Source: Providencia sp. R33 (GTDB lineage: Bacteria > Pseudomonadota > Gammaproteobacteria > Enterobacterales > Enterobacteriaceae). Taken from it: a stretch of DNA of 64,000 bases. Location: NCBI RefSeq assembly GCF_019343475.1, contig NZ_CP072453.1, forward strand, positions 1,922,001 through 1,986,000, in the 5' to 3' direction. Positions 1 through 8,071 of the stretch are shown piece by piece. The translations under genes and the position numbers were made by a program. How positions within the stretch are numbered: the first letter of the stretch is position 1; each line of letters opens with the position of its first letter. The notes under the pieces were generated by a model, which was given only the letters and a program-made list of their open reading frames with translations, ran no database searches and was not told where the DNA came from.

Positions 1-1173
1 GGATTAAGCATGTTGGGGTTTTTAGCCATTGATATGTACCTGCCTGCTTTTGGTGCAATGCAGACTTCTTTGCACACAACCGAAGGGGCTATCAGTGCTT
101 CTCTCAGTATCTTTTTAGCGGGCTTTGCGTTTGCTCAGCTACTTTGGGGGCCACTTTCAGATAAACTTGGTCGAAAACCTGTGTTAATTGTCGGCCTTAC
201 CATCTTTATTGTGAGCAGCTTAGCGATTTTTTGGGTCACTACAGCGACACAATTATTAACCTTGCGTTTTTTACAAGCCGTTGGTGTGTGCTCCGCCGCC
301 GTTTTGTGGCAAGCCCTTGTTATCGACCGTTATGATGAAGCAAGTACACAAAAAGTTTTCGCATCCATCATGCCATTAGTCGCCCTATCCCCTGCGCTTG
401 CACCATTATTAGGTGCGTGGATACTTGAGCACCAAACTTGGGAAGCTATCTTTTTAATCTTAATGGCTGTCGGTGTGTTATTACTATTACCAACATTTTT
501 CCTCAAGAATGTGTCTGTCAAAAAGCACGAGGATGAAAACCAGCCTCAAGCCAAAATCTCATTTGGTAAATTACTGAGTTCGCCAATCTTCAGTGGCAAC
601 GTTTTAGTTTATGCCTCTTGCAGTGCGGGCTTTTTTGCTTGGCTAACTGGCTCCCCCTTTATTCTGCGCAATATGGGCTTTAACCCCGCAGATATTGGAT
701 TAAGCTATATCCCTCAAACTCTTGCTTTCATTGTTGGTGGCTATGGTTGCCGTTTTGTTTTAGCCAAAGTACGCGCTGAAACCTTATTTCCACTGCTATT
801 AATTGGTTATGCGGTTAGCATGTCCATCTTATTCATCATGGCTATCTATACCACACCATCATTAACCATGATTTTAATTCCATTTTGCTTTATGGCTGCC
901 ATGAATGGGGCTTCGTATCCAATAGCCGTTTCAAAGGCACTTAATACCTTCCCTACCGCAAGTGGTAAAGCAGCAGCCTTACAAAACGCCTTACAACTTG
1001 GCTTATGTTTCTTGGCAAGTTTGCTCGTTTCCGCTTTAGCCTTTGACCCACTTCTTGCAACAACGGGTGTGATGGCCTTTACCATTATCCCAATGGCGAT
1101 TGGTTACTTTATGCAACGCTACGCTATCAAAGATGAAAAATCGTTAAAACCTGTTGATTGCCAAGCAAATTAA
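1..1173 (+). CDS. punC: PunC/YdhC-type MFS exporter (5' truncated by window edge)
   Basis: Twelve-helix major facilitator of the Bcr/CflA drug-resistance subgroup, closest in memory to E. coli YdhC/PunC, a purine nucleoside transporter of the inner membrane. The frame is open from base 1: the codons before the first ATG read G-L-S, which match the residues preceding the equivalent point in YdhC. The true start therefore lies upstream of the window and the ATG at 10 is internal. The MFS signature GPLSDKLGRKP follows TM2, and ALAPLLGAW and LQLGLCFLASL are conserved with YdhC. In E. coli ydhC also lies close to ribE, as here. A strong hairpin terminator follows the stop. Substrate is by family inference. 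Confidence 0.85.
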   Translation, partial: GLSMLGFLAIDMYLPAFGAMQTSLHTTEGAISASLSIFLAGFAFAQLLWGPLSDKLGRKPVLIVGLTIFIVSSLAIFWVTTATQLLTLRFLQAVGVCSAAVLWQALVIDRYDEASTQKVFASIMPLVALSPALAPLLGAWILEHQTWEAIFLILMAVGVLLLLPTFFLKNVSVKKHEDENQPQAKISFGKLLSSPIFSGNVLVYASCSAGFFAWLTGSPFILRNMGFNPADIGLSYIPQTLAFIVGGYGCRFVLAKVRAETLFPLLLIGYAVSMSILFIMAIYTTPSLTMILIPFCFMAAMNGASYPIAVSKALNTFPTASGKAAALQNALQLGLCFLASLLVSALAFDPLLATTGVMAFTIIPMAIGYFMQRYAIKDEKSLKPVDCQAN

Positions 1174-1194
1174 TTGTTTTAGATTCGTTATACA

Positions 1195-1224
1195 CTGTGC
1201 CGCTACTATGCGGCGCAGTTTTTT
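1195..1224 (+). terminator. Rho-independent terminator after punC
   Basis: Nine-base-pair stem CTGTGCCGC / GCGGCGCAG (one G-T pair) with a six-base loop, followed by a run of T. It ends the punC transcript. Confidence 0.8.
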
Positions 1225-1489
1225 ATTACAGCCAACCAATTCATCAAAGATATCATTCTTAAGCTAACTGTAGACATTGACTGCACTTTTGTCATATTCA
1301 GTAATAAGAAGTGTTTGCTTAAAAAAACACTTTAACGCATCATCCATTAATGACCTTTACCTAATTAAAGCGTATTCCACTAAAAATAAGTCATTTTATT
1401 TTTTTATCTCCTAAAATTCATACTTTCAATGGTTATTTTTCTTGTTAAAAAACGCTATCATTACCATATCAAATAATGAGTGCTCAAGT

Positions 1490-2248
1490 ATGATGTTGAA
1501 ACAATATTATCCACCAGATGAATTGAAAGGCTTTGTTAGTTCTATTTTAATTATCAAAGAATTCACTGGTACGATTAAAATTTTTCCGGGAACAGGGGCT
1601 GAAATTTGGGTTTCATCGGATCCCTTTTGTATGTCTGCCGACGGCCGCTCCACAACCAATCCATTTCAACTCATCATACCAAGAATCAATACATTTACAG
1701 CAAACCCCAACCATGCAAAAACCATGGTATTGCGTATTCGCCATGACGCTTTACGTTTCTTATTACCCCAACGTACATTTAATTATACGGATAGGCCCAT
1801 TGCCCTTGGTGAAATATGGCAAGATAACTGGTTTGAAGCACTCGCCTGCTCCTCTTTTAAAGAGTTGTTAGATTGCTTTACACAAACTAAAGCGACCAAA
1901 AAGCCGCATTTCACGGATGAAATCATCGAATTACTCTATCGTAATCCAACAAAAAAAATCACCGATATAGCTGATGAAACAGGCTTGCATCAGCGTGTCA
2001 TTCAAAAAGAGTTTTTAAAAGAGTACGGAATCACACCTAAACGCTACCAGATCAATTGCCGCTTAGAACACGTTTTGAAAACCATGGTAATAGATCAAGA
2101 TACTTATCGCTGGTTTGAAACAGGCTATTATGATCAATCTCATTTCTACCGAGATTTCAAAAGATACTTTACTATGACCCCGTCGGCCTTTTTAAAATCA
2201 GATTATTCGCTTTTTTACAATACAAAAACCAAGTACCCATTAAGATAG
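1490..2248 (+). CDS. AraC-family transcriptional regulator
   Basis: About 252 residues if started at the ATG at 1490; a longer frame runs back to a TTG at 1442, but that start adds only a weak, low-complexity leader. The last ~100 residues form the two helix-turn-helix AraC domain: ITDIADETGLHQRVIQKEF is the first HTH and GYYDQSHFYRDFKRYF the second, ending in the usual TPSAF. The N-terminal part looks like the DUF6597 type sensor region of AraC regulators. It is followed after 24 bases by a small monooxygenase gene on the same strand, so the two may form a unit in which the regulator controls itself and its neighbour. The effector is unknown. Confidence 0.8.
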   Translation: MMLKQYYPPDELKGFVSSILIIKEFTGTIKIFPGTGAEIWVSSDPFCMSADGRSTTNPFQLIIPRINTFTANPNHAKTMVLRIRHDALRFLLPQRTFNYTDRPIALGEIWQDNWFEALACSSFKELLDCFTQTKATKKPHFTDEIIELLYRNPTKKITDIADETGLHQRVIQKEFLKEYGITPKRYQINCRLEHVLKTMVIDQDTYRWFETGYYDQSHFYRDFKRYFTMTPSAFLKSDYSLFYNTKTKYPLR

Positions 2249-2272
2249 TTCTTAATACATAAGGAGAACGGA

Positions 2273-2545
2273 ATGAGTATTGTTGTGTATGCCCAAATTA
2301 CAACTGAAATAACGGATGGGTATTTAACGAGGGAAATCGTTCGTGACTTAGCAAAACTAAGCCGCCGTGAGAAAGGCTGTATTCAATATGATCTTATGGC
2401 AAAAGAAAATGGCTATATTGTTTTTGAAGAGTGGGAAAGCACCCATGCTCTCGAAATGCACAAAAATAGCCCACACTTTAGGCGTTTAGTTGAAGCGATT
2501 GAACGTGATAAAGCCAGTTTTTCTGTTAATTTTAGTGAAAAATAA
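2273..2545 (+). CDS. Antibiotic-biosynthesis-monooxygenase (ABM) domain protein, YgiN-like
   Basis: Ninety residues, the usual size of a single ABM ferredoxin-like domain that works as a dimer. Recognisable elements are the first strand (VVYAQITTEITDGY), CIQYDLMAKENG in the middle strand pair, and FEEWESTHALEMHKNSPHF, which matches the EXW...H..S.HF region of quinol monooxygenases such as YgiN. A clean ribosome site (AAGGAGA) precedes the ATG. It sits just downstream of the AraC regulator. The family includes heme-degrading enzymes, quinone monooxygenases and non-catalytic members; no heme-ligand pattern decides between them here. Confidence 0.75.
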   Translation: MSIVVYAQITTEITDGYLTREIVRDLAKLSRREKGCIQYDLMAKENGYIVFEEWESTHALEMHKNSPHFRRLVEAIERDKASFSVNFSEK

Positions 2546-2681
2546 CCAATCAAAAAAACAAGGTTTTAATCAAATTAGCTGTTTTGGCAGTCTGTGGTGT
2601 TATTGACTCGATATTTCTGACAACTTTACACTTGATTAAGCACCTTTATCCTAAATAAATCTAAAATTCATGTATTTATTC

Positions 2682-2713
2682 AGGCTATAGTATGATTGTA
2701 TCTACTATAGCCT
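2682..2713. terminator. Hairpin between convergent ABM gene and ribE
   Basis: Perfect 11-bp inverted repeat AGGCTATAGTA / TACTATAGCCT with a ten-base loop between two convergent genes. T-tracts on either side are weak, so it may be a two-way terminator or a protective 3' hairpin. Confidence 0.45.
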
Positions 2714-2740
2714 CATTAATTTTCAGCCGCCACTCACTAC

Positions 2741-3406
2741 TTATTCTGCTTGGGCCTCTTCGACAGCGTCATTTCCTTGTCGCAATAACTTTTCTTGTTC
2801 TTTTTGACTGAGTACTCGCTCAACAGTATCCACAATTGCTTGGGTTTGAGGGTCTATCTCAATATTAATTTTATCCCCTAAGCGTTTTTGGCCTAATGTT
2901 GTTCTTTCCAATGTTTCAGGAATTAAATGCACGCAGAACCGGTTATTGATCACATCACCAACCGTGAGGCTAATACCATCAATAGCGACAAACCCTTTAT
3001 GTAAAATGTATTTCATCAATGCTTTATCATGGATGGATAGCCAAATTTGATGATTGTCTTCTGAAGTGAAAATTTTACTGATTTCCGCGGTGGTCATGAT
3101 ATGCCCAGACACTACATGACCGCCAATTTCATCACCATATTTCGCAGCACGCTCAATATTGACAACATCCCCTTCTTGCAATGCACCCAAATTTGTCAAA
3201 CGGAGTGTTTCTTTAATTAGATCAAAGCTGACTCTTTCACCATCAATTTTAGTAACCGTCAAACAGCAACCGTTATGGGCTACAGAGGCGCCAGTTTCTA
3301 AACCAACCAGTAATTCAGGGGTGAATTTCATGACATGAGTACGAAAATTCGCTCTTTCCGTAATTTCAACAATTGGAGCGGTCGCTTGAACAATACCTGT
3401 AAACAT
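2741..3406 (-). CDS. ribE: Riboflavin synthase, alpha subunit
   Basis: Catalyses dismutation of two 6,7-dimethyl-8-ribityllumazines to riboflavin plus the pyrimidinedione. 221 residues made of two tandem lumazine-binding repeats: the first begins MFTGIVQ and contains VAHNGCCLTVT, the second starts near residue 98 (GGHVVSGHI) and contains VAIDGISLTV. The MFTGIVQ N terminus is the family hallmark. Divergent from mdtK, as in E. coli (where the gene is also called ribC). The C-terminal tail after residue ~205 is charged and poorly conserved. No FMN riboswitch was recognised in the 280-base leader. Confidence 0.95.
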   Translation of the reverse strand: MFTGIVQATAPIVEITERANFRTHVMKFTPELLVGLETGASVAHNGCCLTVTKIDGERVSFDLIKETLRLTNLGALQEGDVVNIERAAKYGDEIGGHVVSGHIMTTAEISKIFTSEDNHQIWLSIHDKALMKYILHKGFVAIDGISLTVGDVINNRFCVHLIPETLERTTLGQKRLGDKINIEIDPQTQAIVDTVERVLSQKEQEKLLRQGNDAVEEAQAE

Positions 3407-3682
3407 AATGACTCTCTGTGTCGTGAATTAATTAGTTCAGTTTACCTAAGAATTTTTTGAGATCTATCTTATTTGAGTGATGAGATACAGACTTAATAAC
3501 TAGCTGTAATCAAATACACTAAGAGACAAAAGTGCTCTTTCATTAATAAGCAGTATATCTTTATTGGAAAGCATAGGTAAAAGAGATAGAATAAAGGGTT
3601 TTAATAATACTTTGATTTATTGCTAAAGCATTTATTTTTCTCGTTTTTTCTTCTTCATTATTTTTATTATAAAGGTGTATGC

Positions 3683-5056
3683 GTGCAGAAATATTTTACA
3701 GAAGCGCGTAGCTTGTTGGCTCTCGGTATTCCTATCGTTCTAGCTCAGTTTTCACAAACCGCCATGGGGTTTGTCGATACGGTTATGGCAGGTAGCGTCA
3801 GTGAAATCGAGATGTCCGCAGTTGCAGTTGGGTTCTCCATCTGGCTGCCAGCTATTCTTTTTGGTCAGGGGCTGCTAATGGCGTTGACCCCTATCGTTGC
3901 TCAAATGAACGGGTCCGGCCGCCGCAATTTAATTGGCGATCAAATTCAACAAGGATTATGGCTCGCACTATTTTTAGCCTTGGGTATTATGTGTTTGCTT
4001 TATAATAGCCAGCTAATTATTAGCAACATGCCACACATTGACCCAGAACTTGCTGATAAATCCGTTCGTTTCTTGCATGCCATCATGTGGGGTGCGCCGG
4101 GGTATTTATTCTATCAAGTCTACCGTAGCCAATGTGAAGGCCTTTCGAAAACTAAACCGGGGATGGTGATTGGTTTTCTGGGCTTAATGGTCAATATTCC
4201 AATTAACTATATCTTTATCTATGGTCACTTCGGTGCCCCTGCTCTTGGCGGCGTAGGCTGTGGTGTGGCAACTGCCTCAGTGTATTGGGCTATGTGCATG
4301 ATGATGAGATGGTATGTGAAACGTGCTTCTGCTCAGCGCGATATTCGCCCTACTGTTCCTTTCACATCGCCAAATCCATTAATTTTAAAGCGAATTATTG
4401 TGCTAGGTACGCCAATTGGCTTAGCGCTGTTCTTCGAAGTCACGTTATTTGCCGTTGTTGCACTGTTAGTTGCACCATTAGGCGTTGTTGCCGTTGCTGG
4501 CCACCAAGTTGCGCTTAACTTCAGCTCGGTGATGTTTATGTTCCCATTATCACTGGGGATCGCTGCAACCATTCGCGTAGGTTATAACTTAGGTCAGCAA
4601 TCCACCGAAGCTGCTAAAGTGTCTTCTTATACAGGCCTTGCTGTTGGCTTAATGGTCGCAACGATTACTGCAATTTTTACCGCTGTTTTCCGTGAACCAA
4701 TTGCAATGATGTATAACAAAAACCCTGAAGTGGTTGTTTTAGCATCCAGTTTAATGCTTTACGCTGCTATCTATCAATTATCGGATTCCGTGCAAGTTAT
4801 TGGCGCAGGGATTTTACGTGGCTATAAAGATACTCGCTCAATCTTCTTTATTACGTTCACTGCTTATTGGTTATTAGGTTTACCTACCGGCTATATTTTA
4901 GCCTTAACTGACTATATTGGACCTGCAATGGGGCCAAAAGGTTTCTGGATAGGCTTTATTGTTGGGCTAAGTGCCGCTGCGGTGGGTATGGCAACACGCA
5001 TTATGTGGATCCATAAGCAACCAGAGCAAGTTGTCCTACTTCGTTCAACACGCTAA
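3683..5056 (+). CDS. mdtK: Multidrug efflux MATE transporter MdtK
   Basis: Twelve-helix inner-membrane MATE transporter that exports cationic drugs in exchange for Na+ or H+. Starting at the GTG at 3683 gives 457 residues, the E. coli length, and aligns VQKYFTEARSLLALGIP with the E. coli start; AAAGGTG supplies a ribosome site. A TTG at 3620 in the same frame would add a hydrophobic leader not found in the family. Conserved stretches include QTAMGFVDTVMAG, GVGCGVATA, GHQVALNFSS and GAGILRGYKDT. It is followed by a large hairpin and the tRNA-Val genes, the same neighbourhood as E. coli mdtK-valVW. Confidence 0.95.
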   Translation: MQKYFTEARSLLALGIPIVLAQFSQTAMGFVDTVMAGSVSEIEMSAVAVGFSIWLPAILFGQGLLMALTPIVAQMNGSGRRNLIGDQIQQGLWLALFLALGIMCLLYNSQLIISNMPHIDPELADKSVRFLHAIMWGAPGYLFYQVYRSQCEGLSKTKPGMVIGFLGLMVNIPINYIFIYGHFGAPALGGVGCGVATASVYWAMCMMMRWYVKRASAQRDIRPTVPFTSPNPLILKRIIVLGTPIGLALFFEVTLFAVVALLVAPLGVVAVAGHQVALNFSSVMFMFPLSLGIAATIRVGYNLGQQSTEAAKVSSYTGLAVGLMVATITAIFTAVFREPIAMMYNKNPEVVVLASSLMLYAAIYQLSDSVQVIGAGILRGYKDTRSIFFITFTAYWLLGLPTGYILALTDYIGPAMGPKGFWIGFIVGLSAAAVGMATRIMWIHKQPEQVVLLRSTR

Positions 5057-5085
5057 TTGTCGGTTTTTTAAGCAATTTATTGTGT

Positions 5086-5151
5086 GGGAAGATGTATTTC
5101 GCACCAGATAGTTTTAAATACGAGCAAACTGTCGCGAAATTACATTTTCCC
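5086..5151 (+). repeat. 66-base nested imperfect palindrome
   Basis: Outer arms GGGAAGATGTATTTCGC (5086-5102) and GCGAAATTACATTTTCCC (5134-5151) pair with one bulge and few mismatches. An inner pair GATAGTTT / AAACTGTC continues the stem. It lies between the mdtK stop and the tRNA promoter. It has no T-tract and does not resemble the ERIC or REP consensus I know. Confidence 0.55.
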
Positions 5152-5152
5152 C

Positions 5153-5181
5153 TTGCCAGATTCACGGCATAACGTTAATAT
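5153..5181 (+). promoter_or_regulatory. Sigma-70 promoter of the tRNA-Val array
   Basis: -35 TTGCCA (5153-5158), 17-base spacer, -10 TAATAT (5176-5181). The first tRNA starts about 25 bases after the predicted transcription start. Confidence 0.65.
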
Positions 5182-5212
5182 TCGTCCCCGTTGTCACCTA
5201 GAAGTTTTAAGC

Positions 5213-5289
5213 GCGTCCGTAGCTCAGTTGGTTAGAGCACCACCTTGACATGGTGGGGGTCGGTAGTTCGAGTCTACTCGGACGCACCA
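5213..5289 (+). tRNA. tRNA-Val (anticodon GAC), copy 1
   Basis: 77 bases including an encoded CCA. Acceptor GCGTCCG pairs with CGGACGC; the D-arm GCTC...GAGC, anticodon arm CCACC-TTGACAT-GGTGG (anticodon GAC at 5247-5249) and T-arm with GTTCGAGTC are all intact. The sequence and the position after mdtK match the E. coli valV/valW pair. Confidence 0.97.
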
Positions 5290-5319
5290 TTCTAGTTAAC
5301 ACAACACGTTAATTTCAGT

Positions 5320-5396
5320 GCGTCCGTAGCTCAGTTGGTTAGAGCACCACCTTGACATGGTGGGGGTCGGTAGTTCGAGTCTACTCGGACGCACCA
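5320..5396 (+). tRNA. tRNA-Val (anticodon GAC), copy 2
   Basis: Identical over all 77 bases to the copy at 5213, separated from it by 30 bases. The spacer shares the words GTTAAC and CGTTAA with the next spacer, showing that the repeat unit includes the spacer. Confidence 0.97.
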
Positions 5397-5428
5397 TTTC
5401 AAGTTAACACAATGCGTTAATTCTCAGT

Positions 5429-5505
5429 GCGTCCGTAGCTCAGTTGGTTAGAGCACCACCTTGACATGGTGGGGGTCGGTAGTTCGAGTCTACTCGGACG
5501 CACCA
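5429..5505 (+). tRNA. tRNA-Val (anticodon GAC), copy 3
   Basis: Third identical copy, 32 bases after the second. E. coli has two copies in this position, so an extra tandem duplication is likely. No clear intrinsic terminator follows. Confidence 0.97.
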
Positions 5506-5568
5506 TTTCCTAACACCTTCATTTATATTCCAATATTTTCCTTGATTGTCACTTAAACTTGTCTTATT

Positions 5569-5582
5569 TTGTTGCGCAACAA
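5569..5582. promoter_or_regulatory. Palindrome TTGTTGCGCAACAA upstream of pykF
   Basis: Perfect 14-base palindrome; its core GTTGCGCAAC recurs at 5833-5842 in the pykF leader. Probably a binding site for an unidentified dimeric regulator. In the rest of the 5506-5910 gap I see only the pykF promoter and the Cra-like site. Confidence 0.35.
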
Positions 5583-5652
5583 TTTAACTCATATAAAATC
5601 AACCGAATAATTGATCTTAGCTATTTCTTCATTCAATTTAGTAAAATTTGAT

Positions 5653-5681
5653 TTGTCTCACAGTTTTTTGTTGTCTATAAT
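5653..5681 (+). promoter_or_regulatory. Predicted pykF promoter
   Basis: -35 TTGTCT (5653-5658), exactly 17 bases, -10 TATAAT (5676-5681). The transcript would have a leader of about 220 bases before the pykF ATG. Confidence 0.65.
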
Positions 5682-5691
5682 ACTCGCGCTG

Positions 5692-5707
5692 GCTGAAAGG
5701 TTTCACC
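5692..5707. promoter_or_regulatory. Cra (FruR)-like operator
   Basis: GCTGAAAGGTTTCACC closely fits the Cra consensus GCTGAAWCGWTTCAGC. It lies just after the predicted transcription start, where Cra represses pykF in E. coli. Confidence 0.65.
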
Positions 5708-5832
5708 AGCAATAAATCAGTATGTTAGCTTTAATGAAGTTTGTCGACTACACTATAATTAGAATCAAATTGTGACAAGTTTCATTATAATATTGAATTT
5801 AACACCAGACTGTCGCCTATTCTTATAAATGA

Positions 5833-5842
5833 GTTGCGCAAC
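5833..5842. promoter_or_regulatory. Second copy of palindrome GTTGCGCAAC
   Basis: Ten-base palindrome identical to the core at 5571-5580, about 70 bases before the pykF start. Confidence 0.3.
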
Positions 5843-5910
5843 AAGTTTTATCATGCGCACTAAGCATCGGCGGCAATACCGATTTCCTTTATAACCTTAG
5901 ATAGACTGCC

Positions 5911-7323
5911 ATGAAAAAAACCAAAATTGTTTGTACTATCGGTCCAAAAACCGAATCTGAAGAAAAACTGACCCAACTGTTAGATGCAGGCATGAACGTC
6001 ATGCGTCTGAATTTCTCCCACGGTGACTATGAAGAACACGGTCAACGTATCAAAAATCTTCGCTCTGTTTGTGCAAAAACTGGTAAACAAGCAGCTATCC
6101 TGCTGGACACTAAAGGCCCTGAAATCCGCACCATGAAATTAGAAGGCGGTAACGATGTTTCTCTCGTTGCAGGTCAAACCTTTACGTTTACCACTGACAC
6201 ATCTGTCGTCGGTAATAAAGATAAAGTTGCTGTCACTTACGCTGGCTTAACAGCTGACCTAAAAGTCGGTAACACAGTGTTAGTCGATGATGGCCTTATT
6301 GGTATGAAAGTTACCAATGTCACCGCAACTGAAGTGGTTTGTGAAGTCTTAAACAACGGCGACCTGGGCGAGAAAAAAGGCGTCAACCTACCAGGCGTTT
6401 CAATCGGCCTACCAGCCTTAGCAGAAAAAGACAAAGAAGACCTCGTATTTGGTTGCGAACAAGGTGTTGATTTCGTTGCAGCATCTTTCATCCGCAAACG
6501 CTCTGATGTTGAAGAAATTCGTACTCATCTGAAAAAACACGGTGGCGAAAACATCCAAATTATTTCTAAAATTGAAAACCAAGAAGGTTTAAACAATTTT
6601 GATGAGATCTTAGAAGCCTCTGACGGCATCATGGTTGCTCGTGGTGACTTAGGTGTTGAGATCCCAGTCGAAGAAGTTATTTTCGCGCAAAAAATGATGA
6701 TTGAAAAATGTGTTAAGGCTCGCAAAGTCGTTATTACTGCAACACAAATGTTAGATTCAATGATCAAAAACCCACGCCCTACTCGCGCTGAAGCAGGCGA
6801 CGTGGCTAACGCCATTTTAGACGGTACTGACGCAGTTATGTTGTCAGGTGAAAGTGCGAAAGGTAAATACCCAGTAGAAGCTGTGACCATCATGGCAACT
6901 ATCTGTGAACGTACTGATCGCGTAATGCCAACCCGCATTGACAACCAAAAACCAAGCCAACGTTTACGCGTTACTGAAGCGGTATGTCGTGGTGCGGTTG
7001 AAATGTCTGAAAAATTAGACGTTCCGCTGATTGTTGTTGCAACTTACGGTGGTAAATCCGCGAAGTCTGTTCGTAAATACTTCCCGACTGCGCCAATTCT
7101 TGCATTAACCACGAATGAAGAAACAGCACGCCAGTTACTGTTAGTTAAAGGTGTGATCCCAATGATTGTGGGTGGTTTCACTTCTACAGATGATTTCTAC
7201 CGCGAAGGTAAACGTGCTGCATTAGAAAGTGGTTTAGCGGCTGAAGGTGATGCAGTTGTCATGGTATCGGGTGCATTAGTCCAGAGCGGCACAACTAATA
7301 CCTCTTCTGTTCACGTGTTGTAA
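5911..7323 (+). CDS. pykF: Pyruvate kinase I (fructose-1,6-bisphosphate activated type)
   Basis: Final ATP-forming step of glycolysis: PEP + ADP to pyruvate + ATP in the cytoplasm. 470 residues, the PykF length. The N-terminal strand KKTKIVCTIGPKTESEE, LLDTKGPEIRT in the A/B-domain region, the catalytic lysine segment IISKIENQEG, the Mg2+ site around MVARGDLGVEI and the signature VITATQMLDSM are all present. The C-terminal effector domain ends in SGTTNTSSVHVL, conserved with PykF. Single-gene unit with its own promoter, a Cra-like site and a terminator. ppsA, the opposing reaction, lies further along on the other strand. Confidence 0.97.
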   Translation: MKKTKIVCTIGPKTESEEKLTQLLDAGMNVMRLNFSHGDYEEHGQRIKNLRSVCAKTGKQAAILLDTKGPEIRTMKLEGGNDVSLVAGQTFTFTTDTSVVGNKDKVAVTYAGLTADLKVGNTVLVDDGLIGMKVTNVTATEVVCEVLNNGDLGEKKGVNLPGVSIGLPALAEKDKEDLVFGCEQGVDFVAASFIRKRSDVEEIRTHLKKHGGENIQIISKIENQEGLNNFDEILEASDGIMVARGDLGVEIPVEEVIFAQKMMIEKCVKARKVVITATQMLDSMIKNPRPTRAEAGDVANAILDGTDAVMLSGESAKGKYPVEAVTIMATICERTDRVMPTRIDNQKPSQRLRVTEAVCRGAVEMSEKLDVPLIVVATYGGKSAKSVRKYFPTAPILALTTNEETARQLLLVKGVIPMIVGGFTSTDDFYREGKRAALESGLAAEGDAVVMVSGALVQSGTTNTSSVHVL

Positions 7324-7344
7324 TTAATATTTTATAGAATGCTA

Positions 7345-7384
7345 AAAGGCCGATAACTGTTAATTCAATTATCGGCCTTTTTTA
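7345..7384 (+). terminator. Rho-independent terminator of pykF
   Basis: GGCCGATAA / TTATCGGCC stem flanked by A and T runs, ending in TTTTTT. Confidence 0.85.
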
Positions 7385-7738
7385 TTTTTATTGAACATTT
7401 AATGCTATCTTGGCTTAACTATTCGTCTGTTTAGATTTCCTTAGCAAATATCCTATCTCTATTTAAGTGTAATATCATAAAATGCTCGTTAATTGTTCAA
7501 ATAACAACCTTCATTAATCTTAATTGAAATTTTTCTTCTTTTTCCTACGACTAAATGTAAAGTATTTCTAGCAAATCTTTAAATTAAGTACTAGCATAAG
7601 ACCTAGTAAGTGCCATACCCTAATTTTCATTAGGTTGTTTTAAAGGGATATAGCAAGCTTAAAGATAATCGTCTTGGCTCTATTATTTGGTGACTTGCTT
7701 TTTATATTTTCAAGATAATCAATCTAGAGGGTAAAATA
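7385..7738. other. AT-rich intergenic region upstream of lpp
   Basis: Noncoding. It contains a small hairpin CCTAAT-TTTC-ATTAGG (7619-7634) followed by TTGTTTT. Just before lpp comes the ribosome-site block CTAGAGGGTAAAATAATG, nearly identical to the E. coli lpp leader. The lpp promoter must lie here; I could not fix its -35. Confidence 0.5.
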
Positions 7739-7975
7739 ATGATTCGTACTAAAATTCTACTGGGCTCTATCGTATTAGCTTCAGCATTACTAGCGGGTTG
7801 TTCTAACAGCACTGAAGTGCAAAAACTCTCTTCAGACGTACAAACTCTGAATGGTAAAGTTGATCAACTGAGCAACGACGTTCAGTCACTGCGTTCTGAT
7901 GTTCAGACAGCTCAAGAAGAAGCAGCACGTGCTAACCAACGTCTGGACAACCAAGTTCGTACTTACAAAAAATAA
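7739..7975 (+). CDS. lpp: Major outer-membrane (Braun) lipoprotein
   Basis: 78 residues. Signal peptide with lipobox LLAGC (cysteine about residue 21, after which the protein is lipidated), then a heptad-repeat coiled coil (VQTLNGKVDQLSNDVQSLR) that forms a trimer. The C-terminal RTYKK ends in the lysine joined to peptidoglycan by L,D-transpeptidases. The adjacent ldtE-like gene encodes such an enzyme class. One of the most abundant cell proteins; the strong conserved ribosome site agrees. Confidence 0.97.
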   Translation: MIRTKILLGSIVLASALLAGCSNSTEVQKLSSDVQTLNGKVDQLSNDVQSLRSDVQTAQEEAARANQRLDNQVRTYKK

Positions 7976-8035
7976 GTTCGATTTGGTCGTTATCTAGTTG
8001 AAACGACGCTTTTTTAGAAGCTGATAGTATTTATA

Positions 8036-8065
8036 AGGGCCTATGAAAATAGGCCCTAATTTTTT
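8036..8065 (+). terminator. Rho-independent terminator of lpp
   Basis: AGGGCCTAT-GAAA-ATAGGCCCT, nine pairs with a GNRA-type loop, followed by a T-run. Confidence 0.85.
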
Positions 8066-8071
8066 GTCTGA

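Noticed and set aside
846..1085. Antisense frames inside punC, pykF, sufB, ppsA, thrS and others
   Set aside because: They lie wholly within well-supported genes, lack ribosome sites and show no family features.
3407..3682. FMN riboswitch between ribE and mdtK
   Set aside because: No conserved RFN-element blocks were found; in enterobacteria the riboswitch belongs to ribB, not ribE.
5213..5505. CRISPR-like direct repeats
   Set aside because: The repeated units are complete tRNA genes with short spacers; no CRISPR array or cas gene was seen anywhere in the window.
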